64,000 nucleotides of DNA. It comes from Flavobacterium supellecticarium. GTDB lineage: Bacteria; Bacteroidota; Bacteroidia; Flavobacteriales; Flavobacteriaceae. The translations under genes and the position numbers were made by a program. The DNA is taken from positions 496,001 through 560,000 of the forward strand of contig NZ_SSNZ01000001.1 of the NCBI RefSeq assembly GCF_004801375.1. Direction: 5' to 3'. The notes beneath the pieces were generated by a model. That model searched no databases and was not told the DNA's origin. It was given only the letters and a program-made list of their open reading frames with translations. Positions within the stretch are counted from its first letter, which is position 1, and every line of letters begins with the position of its first letter. Shown piece after piece: positions 1-9,611 of this stretch.

Positions 1-1440
1 ATGATCAGCTTAACAGCTAATGATAACTGTTCCGGAGCCATAACCGTACAAGGTGTAGATGTAACGACTCCGGGTAATTGTCCGAATTCCTATACTATCG
101 TAAGAACCTGGACCTTTACCGATGCCTGTGGTAATACATCCAGCGTATCGCAAAACATTACTGTAAATGATAATGTTCCACCAGTAACACCAGCTGCTCC
201 GGCTGATATCACACTTTCATGTGGCGGTGATGTTCCGGCAATGATAAGCCTAACAGCAAACGATAACTGTTCTGGAGCCATTACGGTACAAGGCGTGGAT
301 GTAACGACTCCGGGTAACTGTCCGAATTCCTATACTATCGTAAGAACCTGGACCTTTACGGATACTTGTGGCAATACATCCAGTGTATCGCAAAATATAA
401 ATGTGAACGATAATATTGCGCCAGTAGCACCAGCTGCTCCGGCAGATGTAACACTTTCCTGTGGCGGTGATGTTCCGGCAATGATAAGCCTAACAGCAAC
501 TGATAACTGTTCCGGTGAAATCACGGTACAAGGCGTGGATGTAACCACACAAGGTAATTGTCCGAATTCCTATACTATCGTAAGAACCTGGACCTTTACC
601 GATGCCTGTGGCAATACATCCAGCGTATCGCAAAACATAAATGTAAATGATACTATTGCGCCAGTAGCACCAACCGCTCCGGCAGATATCACACTTGCTT
701 GTGGTAGCGACGTTCCGGCGATGATCAGTTTAACAGCAACTGATAACTGTTCCGGTGAAATCACGGTACAAGGTGTAGATGTAACGACTCAAGGTAATTG
801 TCCGAATTCCTATACTATCGTAAGAACCTGGACCTTTACCGATGCCTGTGGTAATACATCCAGCGTATCGCAAAACATTACTGTAAATGATAATGTTCCA
901 CCAGTAGCACCAGCTGCTCCGGCTGATATCACACTTTCATGTGGCGGTGATGTTCCGGCAATGATCAGCTTAACAGCAAACGATAACTGTTCCGGTGCAA
1001 TAACCGTACAAGGTGTGGATGTGACTACTCCGGGTAACTGTCCGAATTCCTATACTATAGTAAGAACCTGGACCTTTACCGATGCTTGTGGCAATACATC
1101 CAGCGTATCGCAAAACATTACTGTAAATGATAATGTTCCACCAGTAGCACCAGCTGCTCCGGCAGATATCACACTTGTTTGTGGTAGCGACGTTCCGGCA
1201 ATGATAAGCCTAACAGCAACTGATAACTGTTCTGGAGCCATAACCGTACAAGGCGTGGATGTGACTACTCCGGGTAATTGTCCAAATTCGTATATAATCA
1301 CAAGAACATGGGCTTTTACGGATGCTTGTGGCAACACGTCAAACAGTATCCAGATCATAACCGTTTCGGACGATATCGCACCATCGCTAACATCGACTCT
1401 CGATACTGAGGTTACTGCCGATTGTGCTAATATTCCACCG
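1..1440 (+). repeat. 240-bp in-frame tandem repeat, six copies visible
   Basis: Copies begin at 1, 241, 481, 721, 961 and 1201, each with an atgatNAG start and near-identical sequence. The last copy diverges from about 1300. The period is exactly 240 bases (80 codons), so copy number can change by recombination without breaking the frame. The array probably continues left of the window. Confidence 0.95.
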
Positions 1441-2178
1441 GTTCCGGAACCAACTTTTGCCGATAATTGTGGCGGTACGGTAACGGTAGAATATAGCGAA
1501 ACGACAGCGAATCAAACGGCACAATCCTATAGCATTATTCGCACCTGGACGGTTAGCGATGTCTGCTTTAATACGCAAACCTACACACAAACTGTGAATG
1601 TTACGATTAATAATCCGCTTACAGTAGTATCAAAAGCGATTTGTATTAAGGATGAACCTGTTAATCTTTTTAGTATCTTACCGGAGGGAACGCCACAGGA
1701 TGGCACTTGGTCAACAACAAATGCCGGAGCAGCCTTAGAAGGCAGTATATTTAGTCCTAATCAGGTAGCATTAGGTAACTATATTGTCCGCTATACCATT
1801 TCAAATGGAGACTGTCCGCGTATTTTTGAGATCAATATAGAAGTACACGACAGATGTATTGTACTACCGGCCTGTTCTATAAATGTCTATAATGCCGTAT
1901 CGCCAAATGATGATGGTTATAATGATGTCTTTTTTATTGACGGAATTAGCTGTTATCCACAAAACAATGTTGAAATTTACAACAGATGGGGTATATTAGT
2001 ATTCAGTACCGATGGTTACGATAATACAACCCGGGTATTCCGGGGCGTATCGGAAGGACGAGCTACCTTTAACAAAGGAGCCGAATTACCCGATGGCACT
2101 TATTTTTATATTTTGAAATATAAAAACGAAAGTGGTACCGAATTTACTAAAACGGGCTATTTATATCTTAACCGATAG
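1..2178 (+). CDS. T9SS-secreted repetitive adhesin, gliding-motility C-terminal domain (5' partial)
   Basis: This is the C-terminal 725 residues of a large secreted surface protein. The frame is open at the left edge in mid-repeat, so the Met at base 1 is not the true start. Residues 1-480 are six copies of an 80-residue Ig/HYR-like module, each with Cys motifs (NDNCSG, GNCPNS, TDACGN, LSCGG). A diverged module and a spacer follow. Residues about 620-725 form a gliding-motility-associated (type B) T9SS C-terminal domain with NAVSPNDDGYNDVF, YNRWG and DGTYFY motifs. Known for the family: such proteins are exported by the type IX system and anchored outside, SprB being the model adhesin, and type B domains need a SprF partner. 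A SprF-like gene follows 42 bases downstream. The exact ligand and total length cannot be seen. Confidence 0.9.
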   Translation: MISLTANDNCSGAITVQGVDVTTPGNCPNSYTIVRTWTFTDACGNTSSVSQNITVNDNVPPVTPAAPADITLSCGGDVPAMISLTANDNCSGAITVQGVDVTTPGNCPNSYTIVRTWTFTDTCGNTSSVSQNINVNDNIAPVAPAAPADVTLSCGGDVPAMISLTATDNCSGEITVQGVDVTTQGNCPNSYTIVRTWTFTDACGNTSSVSQNINVNDTIAPVAPTAPADITLACGSDVPAMISLTATDNCSGEITVQGVDVTTQGNCPNSYTIVRTWTFTDACGNTSSVSQNITVNDNVPPVAPAAPADITLSCGGDVPAMISLTANDNCSGAITVQGVDVTTPGNCPNSYTIVRTWTFTDACGNTSSVSQNITVNDNVPPVAPAAPADITLVCGSDVPAMISLTATDNCSGAITVQGVDVTTPGNCPNSYIITRTWAFTDACGNTSNSIQIITVSDDIAPSLTSTLDTEVTADCANIPPVPEPTFADNCGGTVTVEYSETTANQTAQSYSIIRTWTVSDVCFNTQTYTQTVNVTINNPLTVVSKAICIKDEPVNLFSILPEGTPQDGTWSTTNAGAALEGSIFSPNQVALGNYIVRYTISNGDCPRIFEINIEVHDRCIVLPACSINVYNAVSPNDDGYNDVFFIDGISCYPQNNVEIYNRWGILVFSTDGYDNTTRVFRGVSEGRATFNKGAELPDGTYFYILKYKNESGTEFTKTGYLYLNR

Positions 2179-2220
2179 TAGTAATAGCTTTATTCTTAGT
2201 TCAATTTAAAGTAAGGATAC

Positions 2221-3132
2221 ATGAAAACATATCTTATATTATTCGCACTGATATTGATGGGTACCACCGGATATTCGCAACAGGACTCACAATATACTCA
2301 GTATATGTACAATACAATTACTATTAATCCGGCCTATGCGGGTTCGCGTGGCGCGATGAGTATTTTTGGAATGTACAGACGGCAATGGGTCGGATTAGAC
2401 GGAGCACCAACTACAGCTACTGCGTCTATCAACACTCCTATAAATGATTCGAAAGTGGGTTTAGGTTTATCATTTATAAATGATCAAATAGGTCCGGCTA
2501 CCGAGAACAATATCTCGGTAGACGTTTCCTATAGTATACAGGCATCAGAAGACTATACGGTTTCCTTTGGAATAAAAGGAACGGCTAATCTGTTTAGCCT
2601 GGATATTAACAAACTGAATATCCAGCATCAGGGCGATCCGCAGTTTCAGAATCTCAATATGGATTTTAGCCCTAATGTGGGCGCCGGAATTTATGTGCAT
2701 TCCGATAACACCTATTTTGGTTTGTCGGTCCCTAATTTTCTGGAAACCAAACATTATAAAGACAATTCTGTTTCGGTAACCAAAGAGCGACTACACTATT
2801 ATTTTATCGCAGGACATGTGTTTGATTTTAGCAGTGAATTAAAATTCAAACCGGCCTTGTTGGTAAAAGCGGTAGAAGGCGCACCGTTACAAGTTGATGT
2901 ATCCGGAAACTTTCTGATTAGTGACAAACTTACCCTTGGTGTGGCCTATCGTTGGGATGCTGCCGTAAGTGCACTGGCCGGATTTCAGATATCGGATTCC
3001 TGGTTTATCGGCTATGCTTATGATGCAGAAACTACCCGATTGGCGAACTACAATTCGGGATCCCATGAGATTTTCCTCCGTTTCGAGTTTTTCAATAACT
3101 ATAACCGGGTGTTAACGCCTCGTTTCTTCTAA
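2221..3132 (+). CDS. PorP/SprF family type IX secretion membrane protein
   Basis: A 303-residue outer-membrane beta-barrel protein with a signal peptide ending near GYSQQ, followed by the family's QYTQYMYN-xx-INPAYAGSR opening (residues 26-45) and alternating beta strands to a C-terminal aromatic (RFF). Known for the family: SprF of F. johnsoniae is needed to deliver the adhesin SprB, and each type B C-terminal-domain protein tends to have its own adjacent SprF-like partner. The position directly after the adhesin fits that role. It is likely cotranscribed with the adhesin (42-base gap) and the OmpA protein (5-base gap). Confidence 0.9.
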   Translation: MKTYLILFALILMGTTGYSQQDSQYTQYMYNTITINPAYAGSRGAMSIFGMYRRQWVGLDGAPTTATASINTPINDSKVGLGLSFINDQIGPATENNISVDVSYSIQASEDYTVSFGIKGTANLFSLDINKLNIQHQGDPQFQNLNMDFSPNVGAGIYVHSDNTYFGLSVPNFLETKHYKDNSVSVTKERLHYYFIAGHVFDFSSELKFKPALLVKAVEGAPLQVDVSGNFLISDKLTLGVAYRWDAAVSALAGFQISDSWFIGYAYDAETTRLANYNSGSHEIFLRFEFFNNYNRVLTPRFF

Positions 3133-3137
3133 ATTTT

Positions 3138-5063
3138 ATGATCATGAAAAAAATAGTTATACTTCTGTTCGCTTTTATCGGTACAACTGTTTCCTTCGCC
3201 CAAAAAGCCAGGATAAACAACGCCGATAAAAAATACGACCACTATGCCTATATAGACGCGATCAAAGTTTACGAAAAAGTGGCGGAAAAAGGATATAAGT
3301 CCGCAAACCTGTTCGAAAATCTTGGAAATGCCTATTATTTTAATGGCGAATTGGATAAGGCCGAAAAATGGTATGGGGAGCTTTTTGCTCTTAACCAGAC
3401 CATCGAGCCGATCTATTATTTCCGCTATTCTCAGGCTTTAAAATCAGTGGGGCAATATGACAAAGCCGATCAAATGTTGGCCACTTTTTATAAAAAAACC
3501 AATGACCCGGCGGCTGGTGAACTACTTAATAATCCGGATTATGCTAAAAAGTTGCGTGAAGATTCCGGACGTTTTAAAGTGGAAAATTCCGGAACCAATA
3601 CTAAATATTCGGACTATGGCCCAGCGTTTTACAATAACGAAGTTGTTTTTGCTTCAGCCCGCGATACCGGTGGTGTGTTTCATCGCAAACACCGATGGAC
3701 GAATCAGTATTTTACTAAACTTTATGCGGCTCAGATATCCGATGATGGTTACCTCGCTCCTGCTCAAAAGTTTTCGGAAAGTATCGACACCCGTTTCCAC
3801 GAAGCGACGCCGGTATTTACAAAAGACGGTACTACGATGTATTTTACCCGAAACAATTATAACGATGGTAAAAAAGGAAAAAGTTCCGACCGGATTGTAA
3901 AATTAAAAATTTATAAGGCGGTACTCTCTGACGGAAAATGGGATAATGTGACCGAAATGCCATTTAACAGCAACAATTACAGTACGGCACATCCGGCATT
4001 GAGTCCGGATGAAAAAACACTGTATTTTTCGTCCGATATGCCCGGTAGCCTTGGAAACTCCGATATTTATAAAGTAGCCATCAATAGCGATGGAACCTAT
4101 GGCAAACCGGAAAATCTGGGAAAAACCATCAATACGTCCGGTAGGGAAACCTTTCCGTTTGTATCGCAAAAAAACGAATTGTATTTTGCTTCCGACGGGC
4201 ATTTGGGAATTGGCGGATTGGATATTTTTAAATCCAAAATTCTAAAAGACGGTTATTCAACTCCTGAAAATCTGGGAAGTCCGTTAAACAGTCCTAAAGA
4301 TGATTTTGCGTTGATCATGGACACTGAAAAACAGATGGGTTATTTTAGTTCCAATCGGGATGGTGGACAAGGATCGGATGATATTTATAAGGTTAAGGAA
4401 TTCCGTTGCGAACAGCTTTTAAAAGGAATGATTACCGATAAAGAAAGCGGATTACCGTTGGCCACTGCCAAAGTATCCCTTTTTGATGCCACTATGAAAC
4501 CTATGAGTTCTGTCCAAACGGATTCCGGCGGATTATATCGTTTTGAAACAATCGATTGTGATAAAACCTATTATGTCAGAGCCGAAAATGACGGTTATCA
4601 GACACGGGAAGTTAGTGTGATGATACCAGCCAAAACGGGTGAAACCATAGTAAACATCGAGCTGGAGAAAAAAGCTATTCCTATCGAACCGGGTATCGAT
4701 CTGGCTAAAGTACTGGATATCGAAATCATCTATTTTGATCTGGATAAATGGAACATCCGTCCGGATGCCGAAGTGGAACTTCAAAAAGTAATTACCGTTC
4801 TAAAAGAACATCCGACGATAACCCTCGATATTCGTTCGCATACCGATAGTCGACAAACACATGCTTACAACGAACGTTTGTCCGACAGAAGAGCCAAATC
4901 GACTTTGGAATATATGGTAAAACACGGAATTGATCGCAATCGTCTAACCGCCAAAGGTTATGGTGAAACCCAACTGGTAAACCGTTGCTCCGACGGTGTT
5001 CCCTGCTCTGAAGCCGAGCATCAGCAAAACAGACGCAGCGAGTTTATCGTCATAAAAATGTAA
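3138..5063 (+). CDS. OmpA-family protein with TPR, PD40 repeats and a carboxypeptidase-regulatory domain (PorE-like)
   Basis: 641 residues. A signal peptide (MKKIVILLFAFIGTTVSFAQ) is followed by TPR-like helices (about 25-110), a five-bladed PD40/WD40-like propeller (about 150-425; motifs YFTRNN, LYFSSDMPG, YFASDGH, YFSSNRDGG), a carboxypeptidase-regulatory-like beta domain (430-510) and an OmpA peptidoglycan-binding domain (530-641; SHTDSR, NERLSDRRA, NRRSEF). Two ATGs are possible (3138 and 3144); the second gives the cleaner signal peptide. Known for the family: PorE/SprE-neighbourhood proteins anchor T9SS components to peptidoglycan. The context suggests it supports secretion or anchoring of the upstream adhesin. 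Confidence 0.88.
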   Translation: MIMKKIVILLFAFIGTTVSFAQKARINNADKKYDHYAYIDAIKVYEKVAEKGYKSANLFENLGNAYYFNGELDKAEKWYGELFALNQTIEPIYYFRYSQALKSVGQYDKADQMLATFYKKTNDPAAGELLNNPDYAKKLREDSGRFKVENSGTNTKYSDYGPAFYNNEVVFASARDTGGVFHRKHRWTNQYFTKLYAAQISDDGYLAPAQKFSESIDTRFHEATPVFTKDGTTMYFTRNNYNDGKKGKSSDRIVKLKIYKAVLSDGKWDNVTEMPFNSNNYSTAHPALSPDEKTLYFSSDMPGSLGNSDIYKVAINSDGTYGKPENLGKTINTSGRETFPFVSQKNELYFASDGHLGIGGLDIFKSKILKDGYSTPENLGSPLNSPKDDFALIMDTEKQMGYFSSNRDGGQGSDDIYKVKEFRCEQLLKGMITDKESGLPLATAKVSLFDATMKPMSSVQTDSGGLYRFETIDCDKTYYVRAENDGYQTREVSVMIPAKTGETIVNIELEKKAIPIEPGIDLAKVLDIEIIYFDLDKWNIRPDAEVELQKVITVLKEHPTITLDIRSHTDSRQTHAYNERLSDRRAKSTLEYMVKHGIDRNRLTAKGYGETQLVNRCSDGVPCSEAEHQQNRRSEFIVIKM

Positions 5064-5095
5064 AGTGTTCATTTTATTATATTGCTTTAAACGAC

Positions 5096-5126
5096 AAAAG
5101 CATCCTCTTAAAAAAAGGATGCTTTT
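5096..5126. terminator. Bidirectional Rho-independent terminator
   Basis: Perfect 11-bp arms (AAAAGCATCCT / AGGATGCTTTT) with a short A-rich loop lie between the convergent OmpA and CAP-domain genes. The A/T ends supply U-tracts in both directions. Confidence 0.85.
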
Positions 5127-5147
5127 GCATTTTTGGTACTGGTCAGT

Positions 5148-5642
5148 TTATTTTTTAATAAAAATGTTTGTAATGTACATAGTCCCGTTGTTGTCTTTTC
5201 GAACGGCAACGCCAAAATTTGTATAATCCCCTTCAATATTCATCCGGTGCAAATCGCTGTTTAGCCAGGCATTAAAAGTGGACGAAATGGTTTCGTAACC
5301 ATAGGCAATATTCTCGCCTACTTTTTTAGCGCCCAGTGTGGTTTTCAGGTTTTGCTCCCGTTCATTGAAATAGGAATGATCCACAATTTTAGTGGTAATC
5401 ATATATTCGTCGTGCCCTTCAGACAGATACGAAATATGATTGATCTTTTCTAAAGGTGTTAGACCTTTACTAATCCGATACTCGTTAATTTTTTGTTCAA
5501 TCTGTAATTCTTCCTGATTGTACGTAAAATTATTTACTACCTTATAATCCGTAGGGGTTTCATTGGCACTTTCTGTCGAACAGGAAGCCATCATCAAAAA
5601 GCACATCAAAATCGATGCGCCACGCAATAATCTCATAAGCAT
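5148..5642 (-). CDS. CAP (SCP/PR1) domain lipoprotein
   Basis: 164 residues. The lipobox MMASC places the lipidated Cys at residue 21. The CAP domain runs from about 48 to 162, with EQKINEYR, a HDEYM/DHSYF pair, VGENIAYG and a conserved C-terminal SDLHRMNIEGDYTNFG-type motif; the family His residues (HDE and LH) are present. The product is extracytoplasmic. The domain is found in proteins that bind lipids or modify envelopes, but the precise function is unknown. It is a single gene with a -7-like box (TACATTTG, minus strand) at 5694-5701. Confidence 0.85.
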   Translation of the reverse strand: MLMRLLRGASILMCFLMMASCSTESANETPTDYKVVNNFTYNQEELQIEQKINEYRISKGLTPLEKINHISYLSEGHDEYMITTKIVDHSYFNEREQNLKTTLGAKKVGENIAYGYETISSTFNAWLNSDLHRMNIEGDYTNFGVAVRKDNNGTMYITNIFIKK

Positions 5643-5778
5643 TAATCAAGTCTATTAAACACAGGGGCAATCTTTTACATATAAAAGACGCTACAAATGT
5701 ATTTTAATATCGATTACGCGCAAAAAAAATCGATGAAATGACTTAAAAATTAACGTTTTTGACTTAATTGTCTTATTT

Positions 5779-6423
5779 TTAGGACGAAAGGCGTTCTATT
5801 TTCCAGTGGTAATCCGCTTCCAATGAATAGCGGATACGATCGTGAAGTCGGTTGGGACGTCCTTGCCAGAACTCTACAGCTACCGGGCGAACCAAAAAAC
5901 CACCCCAATGTTCCGGGCGTGGAATGGTCTTCCCTTCGTAGGCTTTTTCGAGATCAGACAGTTTTTGTTCGAGATAATCGCGGGATGGAATCACATCACT
6001 CTGATCGGACGCGATCGCTCCTAATTTGCTACCATCCGGACGACTGTCAAAATAATTATCGGATACCGTTTTGGAGGTTTTTTCGGCAATCCCTTTAATG
6101 ATCACCTGTCTTTCGGCTGTAGGCCAGAAAAAAGACAAACAAATATGCGGATTGGCTGTTATCGCCTTTCCTTTTTCAGAATTATAATTGGTAAAAAAAA
6201 TAAAACCTTCTTCGTTGAATTTTTTAAGCAGTACAATACGCGATTTCGGAAAACCATCCAAACCAATCGTCGACACCGTCATGGCATTCACTTCTTCAAT
6301 ACCGCCAAAATCTTCCACTTCATAAAACCAGCGCTGGAAAAGATTGATTGGATCTTCCGGAATAGCGGTTTCGACCAAAGCCGATTTTTCGTAGGACTTT
6401 CTGTAGTTGCTCAAATCACTCAT
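5779..6423 (-). CDS. pdxH: Pyridoxamine 5'-phosphate oxidase
   Basis: 214 residues, the normal length for PdxH. It oxidises pyridoxamine- or pyridoxine-5'-phosphate to pyridoxal 5'-phosphate with FMN in the cytoplasm. Supporting motifs are NAMTVSTIG, PKSRIVLLKKF and FFTNYNSEKG (FMN/substrate region), FFWPTAERQV, the SRPDGSKLGAIASDQS block and the C-terminal WQGRPNRLHDRI signature with WKIERL at the end. It is the last gene of a minus-strand run after rnz (66-base gap). Confidence 0.96.
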   Translation of the reverse strand: MSDLSNYRKSYEKSALVETAIPEDPINLFQRWFYEVEDFGGIEEVNAMTVSTIGLDGFPKSRIVLLKKFNEEGFIFFTNYNSEKGKAITANPHICLSFFWPTAERQVIIKGIAEKTSKTVSDNYFDSRPDGSKLGAIASDQSDVIPSRDYLEQKLSDLEKAYEGKTIPRPEHWGGFLVRPVAVEFWQGRPNRLHDRIRYSLEADYHWKIERLSS

Positions 6424-6489
6424 GGTATCGGTATTATAATTAGCAATGCTAAATTAGAAAGTTTTAAAATGCGGATTAAAAAATCCCCG

Positions 6490-7395
6490 TTAAAATTCGA
6501 ACACTTTTCCATCATCACTCAACAACACATTTGGAAAAATCGTTTCGGCTTCCTCGCGGAACAGACTTATTTTTTCATATCGGGTTGAATAATGTCCCAA
6601 TAAAAGCTGTTTTACGTTCGCAAGTCGGGCGATATTTGCTGCCTGTTTTGCCGTAGTGTGCAGGGTTTTTTCGGCCAGATGTGCTTCTGACTCCAGAAAG
6701 GTGCTTTCGTGGTAAAGTACTGTAGTTTGTTCAATCTGAGGAACAAGGGTTTCATCGTACACCGTATCGGAACAAAAGGCATAACTTTTTGGCGGTTCCG
6801 GATCGGTTGTTATTTTTTTATTGGGGATAACAGTACCATCGTCTAACGTGATATCCCCCCCATTTTTAATTTTCTGATAGTAACATTGATCAATCCCGTA
6901 ATTCAAAATAGCATTAATGTCCAGTTTGCGTTCTTTTTCTTTTTCCTGAAAATGATAACCATTCGTATACACACGGTGTTTTAGCGGAATGGTTCGCACC
7001 AAAACTTTATCGTCTTCATAAACCACTTCACTTTCGGTACTTTCCAGTTCATGGAAATAGAGGTTATAACCGGTAAACGAACCGGACAAACGCAATTGTA
7101 GCAGGATGACTTCTTTGATTCCTTTTGGTCCGTAAACATGTAGATCGGCCACCCGGTTTAGGAGCATAAAAGTGGAGATTAATCCAACCAAACCATAAAA
7201 ATGATCGCCGTGCAAATGGGAAATAAAAATATGTTCGATTTTTGAAAACCGAATTTTATTTTTACGTAACTGCACCTGCGTACCTTCGCCACAATCGATC
7301 AGGAACATCCGGTTCTGGATTTCTAAAACCTGTGCGGTCGGATTGGTAATAGTCCGGGGTGTGGCTGCATAACAGCCTAATATGGTTAATTTCAT
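6490..7395 (-). CDS. rnz: Ribonuclease Z (tRNase Z)
   Basis: 301 residues, a full-length short-form RNase Z that cuts 3' trailers from pre-tRNA. The metallo-beta-lactamase zinc motif SHLHGDH is at residues 59-65; further landmarks are PLKHRVYTNGY, the AFCSDTVYDE strand, HESTF and LLGHYSTRY near the C-terminus. It follows a small conserved gene by 15 bases, so the two are probably cotranscribed. Confidence 0.95.
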   Translation of the reverse strand: MKLTILGCYAATPRTITNPTAQVLEIQNRMFLIDCGEGTQVQLRKNKIRFSKIEHIFISHLHGDHFYGLVGLISTFMLLNRVADLHVYGPKGIKEVILLQLRLSGSFTGYNLYFHELESTESEVVYEDDKVLVRTIPLKHRVYTNGYHFQEKEKERKLDINAILNYGIDQCYYQKIKNGGDITLDDGTVIPNKKITTDPEPPKSYAFCSDTVYDETLVPQIEQTTVLYHESTFLESEAHLAEKTLHTTAKQAANIARLANVKQLLLGHYSTRYEKISLFREEAETIFPNVLLSDDGKVFEF

Positions 7396-7410
7396 GAAAT
7401 TGCGGTCGGA

Positions 7411-7743
7411 TTAAAAGCCTAAATCGCGTTCGATCTCTTCCATTTCAATCATATCATGCGCTTCCAACAGTGTCGGAACGACCAAAAGAGAAGCCGGAAC
7501 ACTATTAAAATCGATAGCATTGGCGACTATTACAAAAGACTTTTTCCCTTTTTTATGGATTTTTGACAAAGGGGAACATAATTTTAAGGAGGCTATGGTT
7601 ACACTTTCATCCTGAGTTACATCCAAAACCAGGTTGTGATTTTTGTAACTATTGTGCTGATCCGTAACTTTTTCCAGAAAAGTCTGGATGTTTCCTTCGG
7701 TATCTTTGATGATAATGGTATGACCTTTCTCTTCTACTTTCAT
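7411..7743 (-). CDS. Small conserved protein preceding rnz, STAS-like fold suspected
   Basis: 110 residues with alternating strands and helices (HTIIIKDTEG, NLVLDVTQD, KSFVIVANAID, TLLEAHDMIEMEEIERDLGF). The pattern resembles the anti-sigma-antagonist (STAS) fold, but no catalytic motif is visible. It is tightly linked to rnz, a pairing seen across flavobacteria (from general knowledge, not checked). The acidic C-terminal helix is conserved in such proteins. Function is unknown. Confidence 0.6.
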   Translation of the reverse strand: MKVEEKGHTIIIKDTEGNIQTFLEKVTDQHNSYKNHNLVLDVTQDESVTIASLKLCSPLSKIHKKGKKSFVIVANAIDFNSVPASLLVVPTLLEAHDMIEMEEIERDLGF

Positions 7744-7807
7744 TCGTTATACTTAATATAAATGCTAATTTACAGTATTTTTAGAATACTGTACGGAAAT
7801 AAACGGA

Positions 7808-8236
7808 CTAATTGGTGTACATTTCAGGAGTGATCCTGATTTTAAATAAAAAAGCACCTGTTTTATCACGATAGGAGTAAATAATCTGAACTTTATTGTC
7901 CCGAAAATAGCTCATATCGGGATTGGTTTTGATATTGCTGATCAAATTGGGTTCGATTACTTTTTGTGCCTGATCAATATCAACCTGTTCTTTATTAAGA
8001 TTGATCAGTGTATAATTGTACTGGAATACTTTATTAGGCAATACCATCGAATTATCAAGTCGGGTTTCACGATCGACCGGAATAGGACATTGTTTATTGA
8101 TTTCATGCGATACCGTAGTCAAATAACTTTCCAACGACGGTTTCATTAAATTGTGTACCGCAAAAAAGATCGCTATAAAAACGATAACTCCTATAACGAT
8201 GCCAACAATGACCTTTGTTTTATCATTATTCTTCAT
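7808..8236 (-). CDS. Hypothetical single-pass membrane protein
   Basis: 142 residues. A short charged N-terminus is followed by one strong membrane helix (VIVGIVIGVIVFIAIFFAV, about residues 9-27) and a soluble domain with one Cys (KQCPIP). Its start overlaps the end of the preceding lipoprotein gene by 11 bases, so the two are translationally coupled. The fold (beta-rich, NKVFQYNYTLINLNKEQVD) resembles small periplasmic domains, but no family is recognised. Confidence 0.6.
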   Translation of the reverse strand: MKNNDKTKVIVGIVIGVIVFIAIFFAVHNLMKPSLESYLTTVSHEINKQCPIPVDRETRLDNSMVLPNKVFQYNYTLINLNKEQVDIDQAQKVIEPNLISNIKTNPDMSYFRDNKVQIIYSYRDKTGAFLFKIRITPEMYTN

Positions 8237-8660
8237 CCTTCTTCATTTTTAAATCCAGACAATACACCACACTCATAAAGCTGGGTTTATACACTTCTTT
8301 TCGGGCTTTAATCTTTTGATAGTCCTTACCCGGCAAAAGCGTATTGATTTTCATTCCTTTAAAGTTAATTTTAAAACGTTCCAGATAAACCGTACTCTGC
8401 GCCGGAACCGTAAACACGACTCTATTGTTTTTAACAGATTTTTTCCAGGTTTTAAAATACCTTAGAAAAGAATCACTTTTAATCTCGTTTTCCGTTAGTA
8501 ACCAGTTTTTGATTTCAATCTGAAAACCGTGATGAAATGATTTTTCAGGAAATGAAATCTGCATGGGTTGGTTGGTATAGTTCCGGATGCAACAAAATTC
8601 GGCCAGTGTACATCCTGACAGTATAAAAGAAAGCAATACTAACGCAAACCATTTTTTCAT
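8226..8660 (-). CDS. Small lipoprotein, unknown function
   Basis: 144 residues. The lipobox FILSGC places the lipidated Cys at residue 17, followed by an unusual CC pair. The rest is beta-rich and basic, with no recognised domain. It lies 6 bases after pyrB and overlaps the next membrane-protein gene, so it appears to ride on the pyrR-pyrB transcript. Confidence 0.6.
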   Translation of the reverse strand: MKKWFALVLLSFILSGCTLAEFCCIRNYTNQPMQISFPEKSFHHGFQIEIKNWLLTENEIKSDSFLRYFKTWKKSVKNNRVVFTVPAQSTVYLERFKINFKGMKINTLLPGKDYQKIKARKEVYKPSFMSVVYCLDLKMKKDEE

Positions 8661-8666
8661 TTTGGG

Positions 8667-9593
8667 CTATTTAATTTTTGAAGCCAGCAAATAGATAACC
8701 GCCATTCGGATAGCGACACCATTTTCGACTTGATTCAGGATAACCGATTGTTGTGAATCGGCTACATCTGAAGTGATTTCAACACCGCGATTAATCGGTC
8801 CCGGGTGCATGATTATAATTTCTTTATTTAAGGAATCCAGTAAGGCTTTATCGACACCATATTGCTGGGCATACTCCCGCGTAGATGGGAAATAATTCAC
8901 ATCCATTCGTTCGTTCTGAACGCGTAGCATATTTGCTACATCACACCATTCCAATGCTTTACGTAGGTTTGGTTCAACTTTTACACCAAGACTTTCAATA
9001 TACTTCGGAATTAGCGTATTGGGTCCGCAAACTTTAACTTCGGCACCTTGCATTTGTAGTGCAAAAATATTCGATAAGGCTACTCGGGAGTGCAAAATAT
9101 CCCCTACAATTACGATTTTCTTTCCGGCTACTTCACCTAGTTTTTCGCGGATGGAAAAACTGTCCAGTAACGCTTGTGTCGGATGTTCGTGTGCACCGTC
9201 ACCGGCATTTACAATACTGGCGTTTACATTTTGCGACAGAAAATGTGCCGCGCCCGGATTACTGTGCCGCATAACTACCATATCAACTTTCATCGAAAGG
9301 ATGTTGTTTACCGTATCGATTAACGTCTCCCCTTTTTTTACTGACGATTGTGCTGCGGAAAAACTGATTACATCGGCCGATAAACGTTTCTGCGCCAATT
9401 CGAACGACAATTTTGTCCGGGTACTGTTTTCGAAGAAAATATTCGCAATAGTCACATCCCGTAAAGACGGAACTTTTTTAATGGGTCGGTTAATTACTTC
9501 TTTAAAATGATCTGCCGTTTCAAAAATCAGATCGATATCGTTTTTATTGATGTATTTTATTCCAAGTAAATGATTGACACTTAACTCTTTCAT
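8667..9593 (-). CDS. pyrB: Aspartate carbamoyltransferase catalytic subunit
   Basis: 308 residues. It condenses carbamoyl phosphate with aspartate in the committed step of pyrimidine synthesis. The carbamoyl-phosphate motif STRTKLSFE starts at residue 57. RHSNPGAAHFL, HEHPTQALLD and IMHPGPINRG (aspartate/active site) are all present. No pyrI regulatory subunit is adjacent, consistent with a class where PyrB works alone or with remote partners. It is 18 bases downstream of pyrR, which makes a pyr operon. Confidence 0.97.
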   Translation of the reverse strand: MKELSVNHLLGIKYINKNDIDLIFETADHFKEVINRPIKKVPSLRDVTIANIFFENSTRTKLSFELAQKRLSADVISFSAAQSSVKKGETLIDTVNNILSMKVDMVVMRHSNPGAAHFLSQNVNASIVNAGDGAHEHPTQALLDSFSIREKLGEVAGKKIVIVGDILHSRVALSNIFALQMQGAEVKVCGPNTLIPKYIESLGVKVEPNLRKALEWCDVANMLRVQNERMDVNYFPSTREYAQQYGVDKALLDSLNKEIIIMHPGPINRGVEITSDVADSQQSVILNQVENGVAIRMAVIYLLASKIK

Positions 9594-9611
9594 TGTTGTG
9601 TTGTTGCTTAA

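Noticed and set aside
1..1440. CRISPR array
   Set aside because: The repeat unit is 240 bases, coding, and contiguous without spacers; it is a protein tandem repeat.
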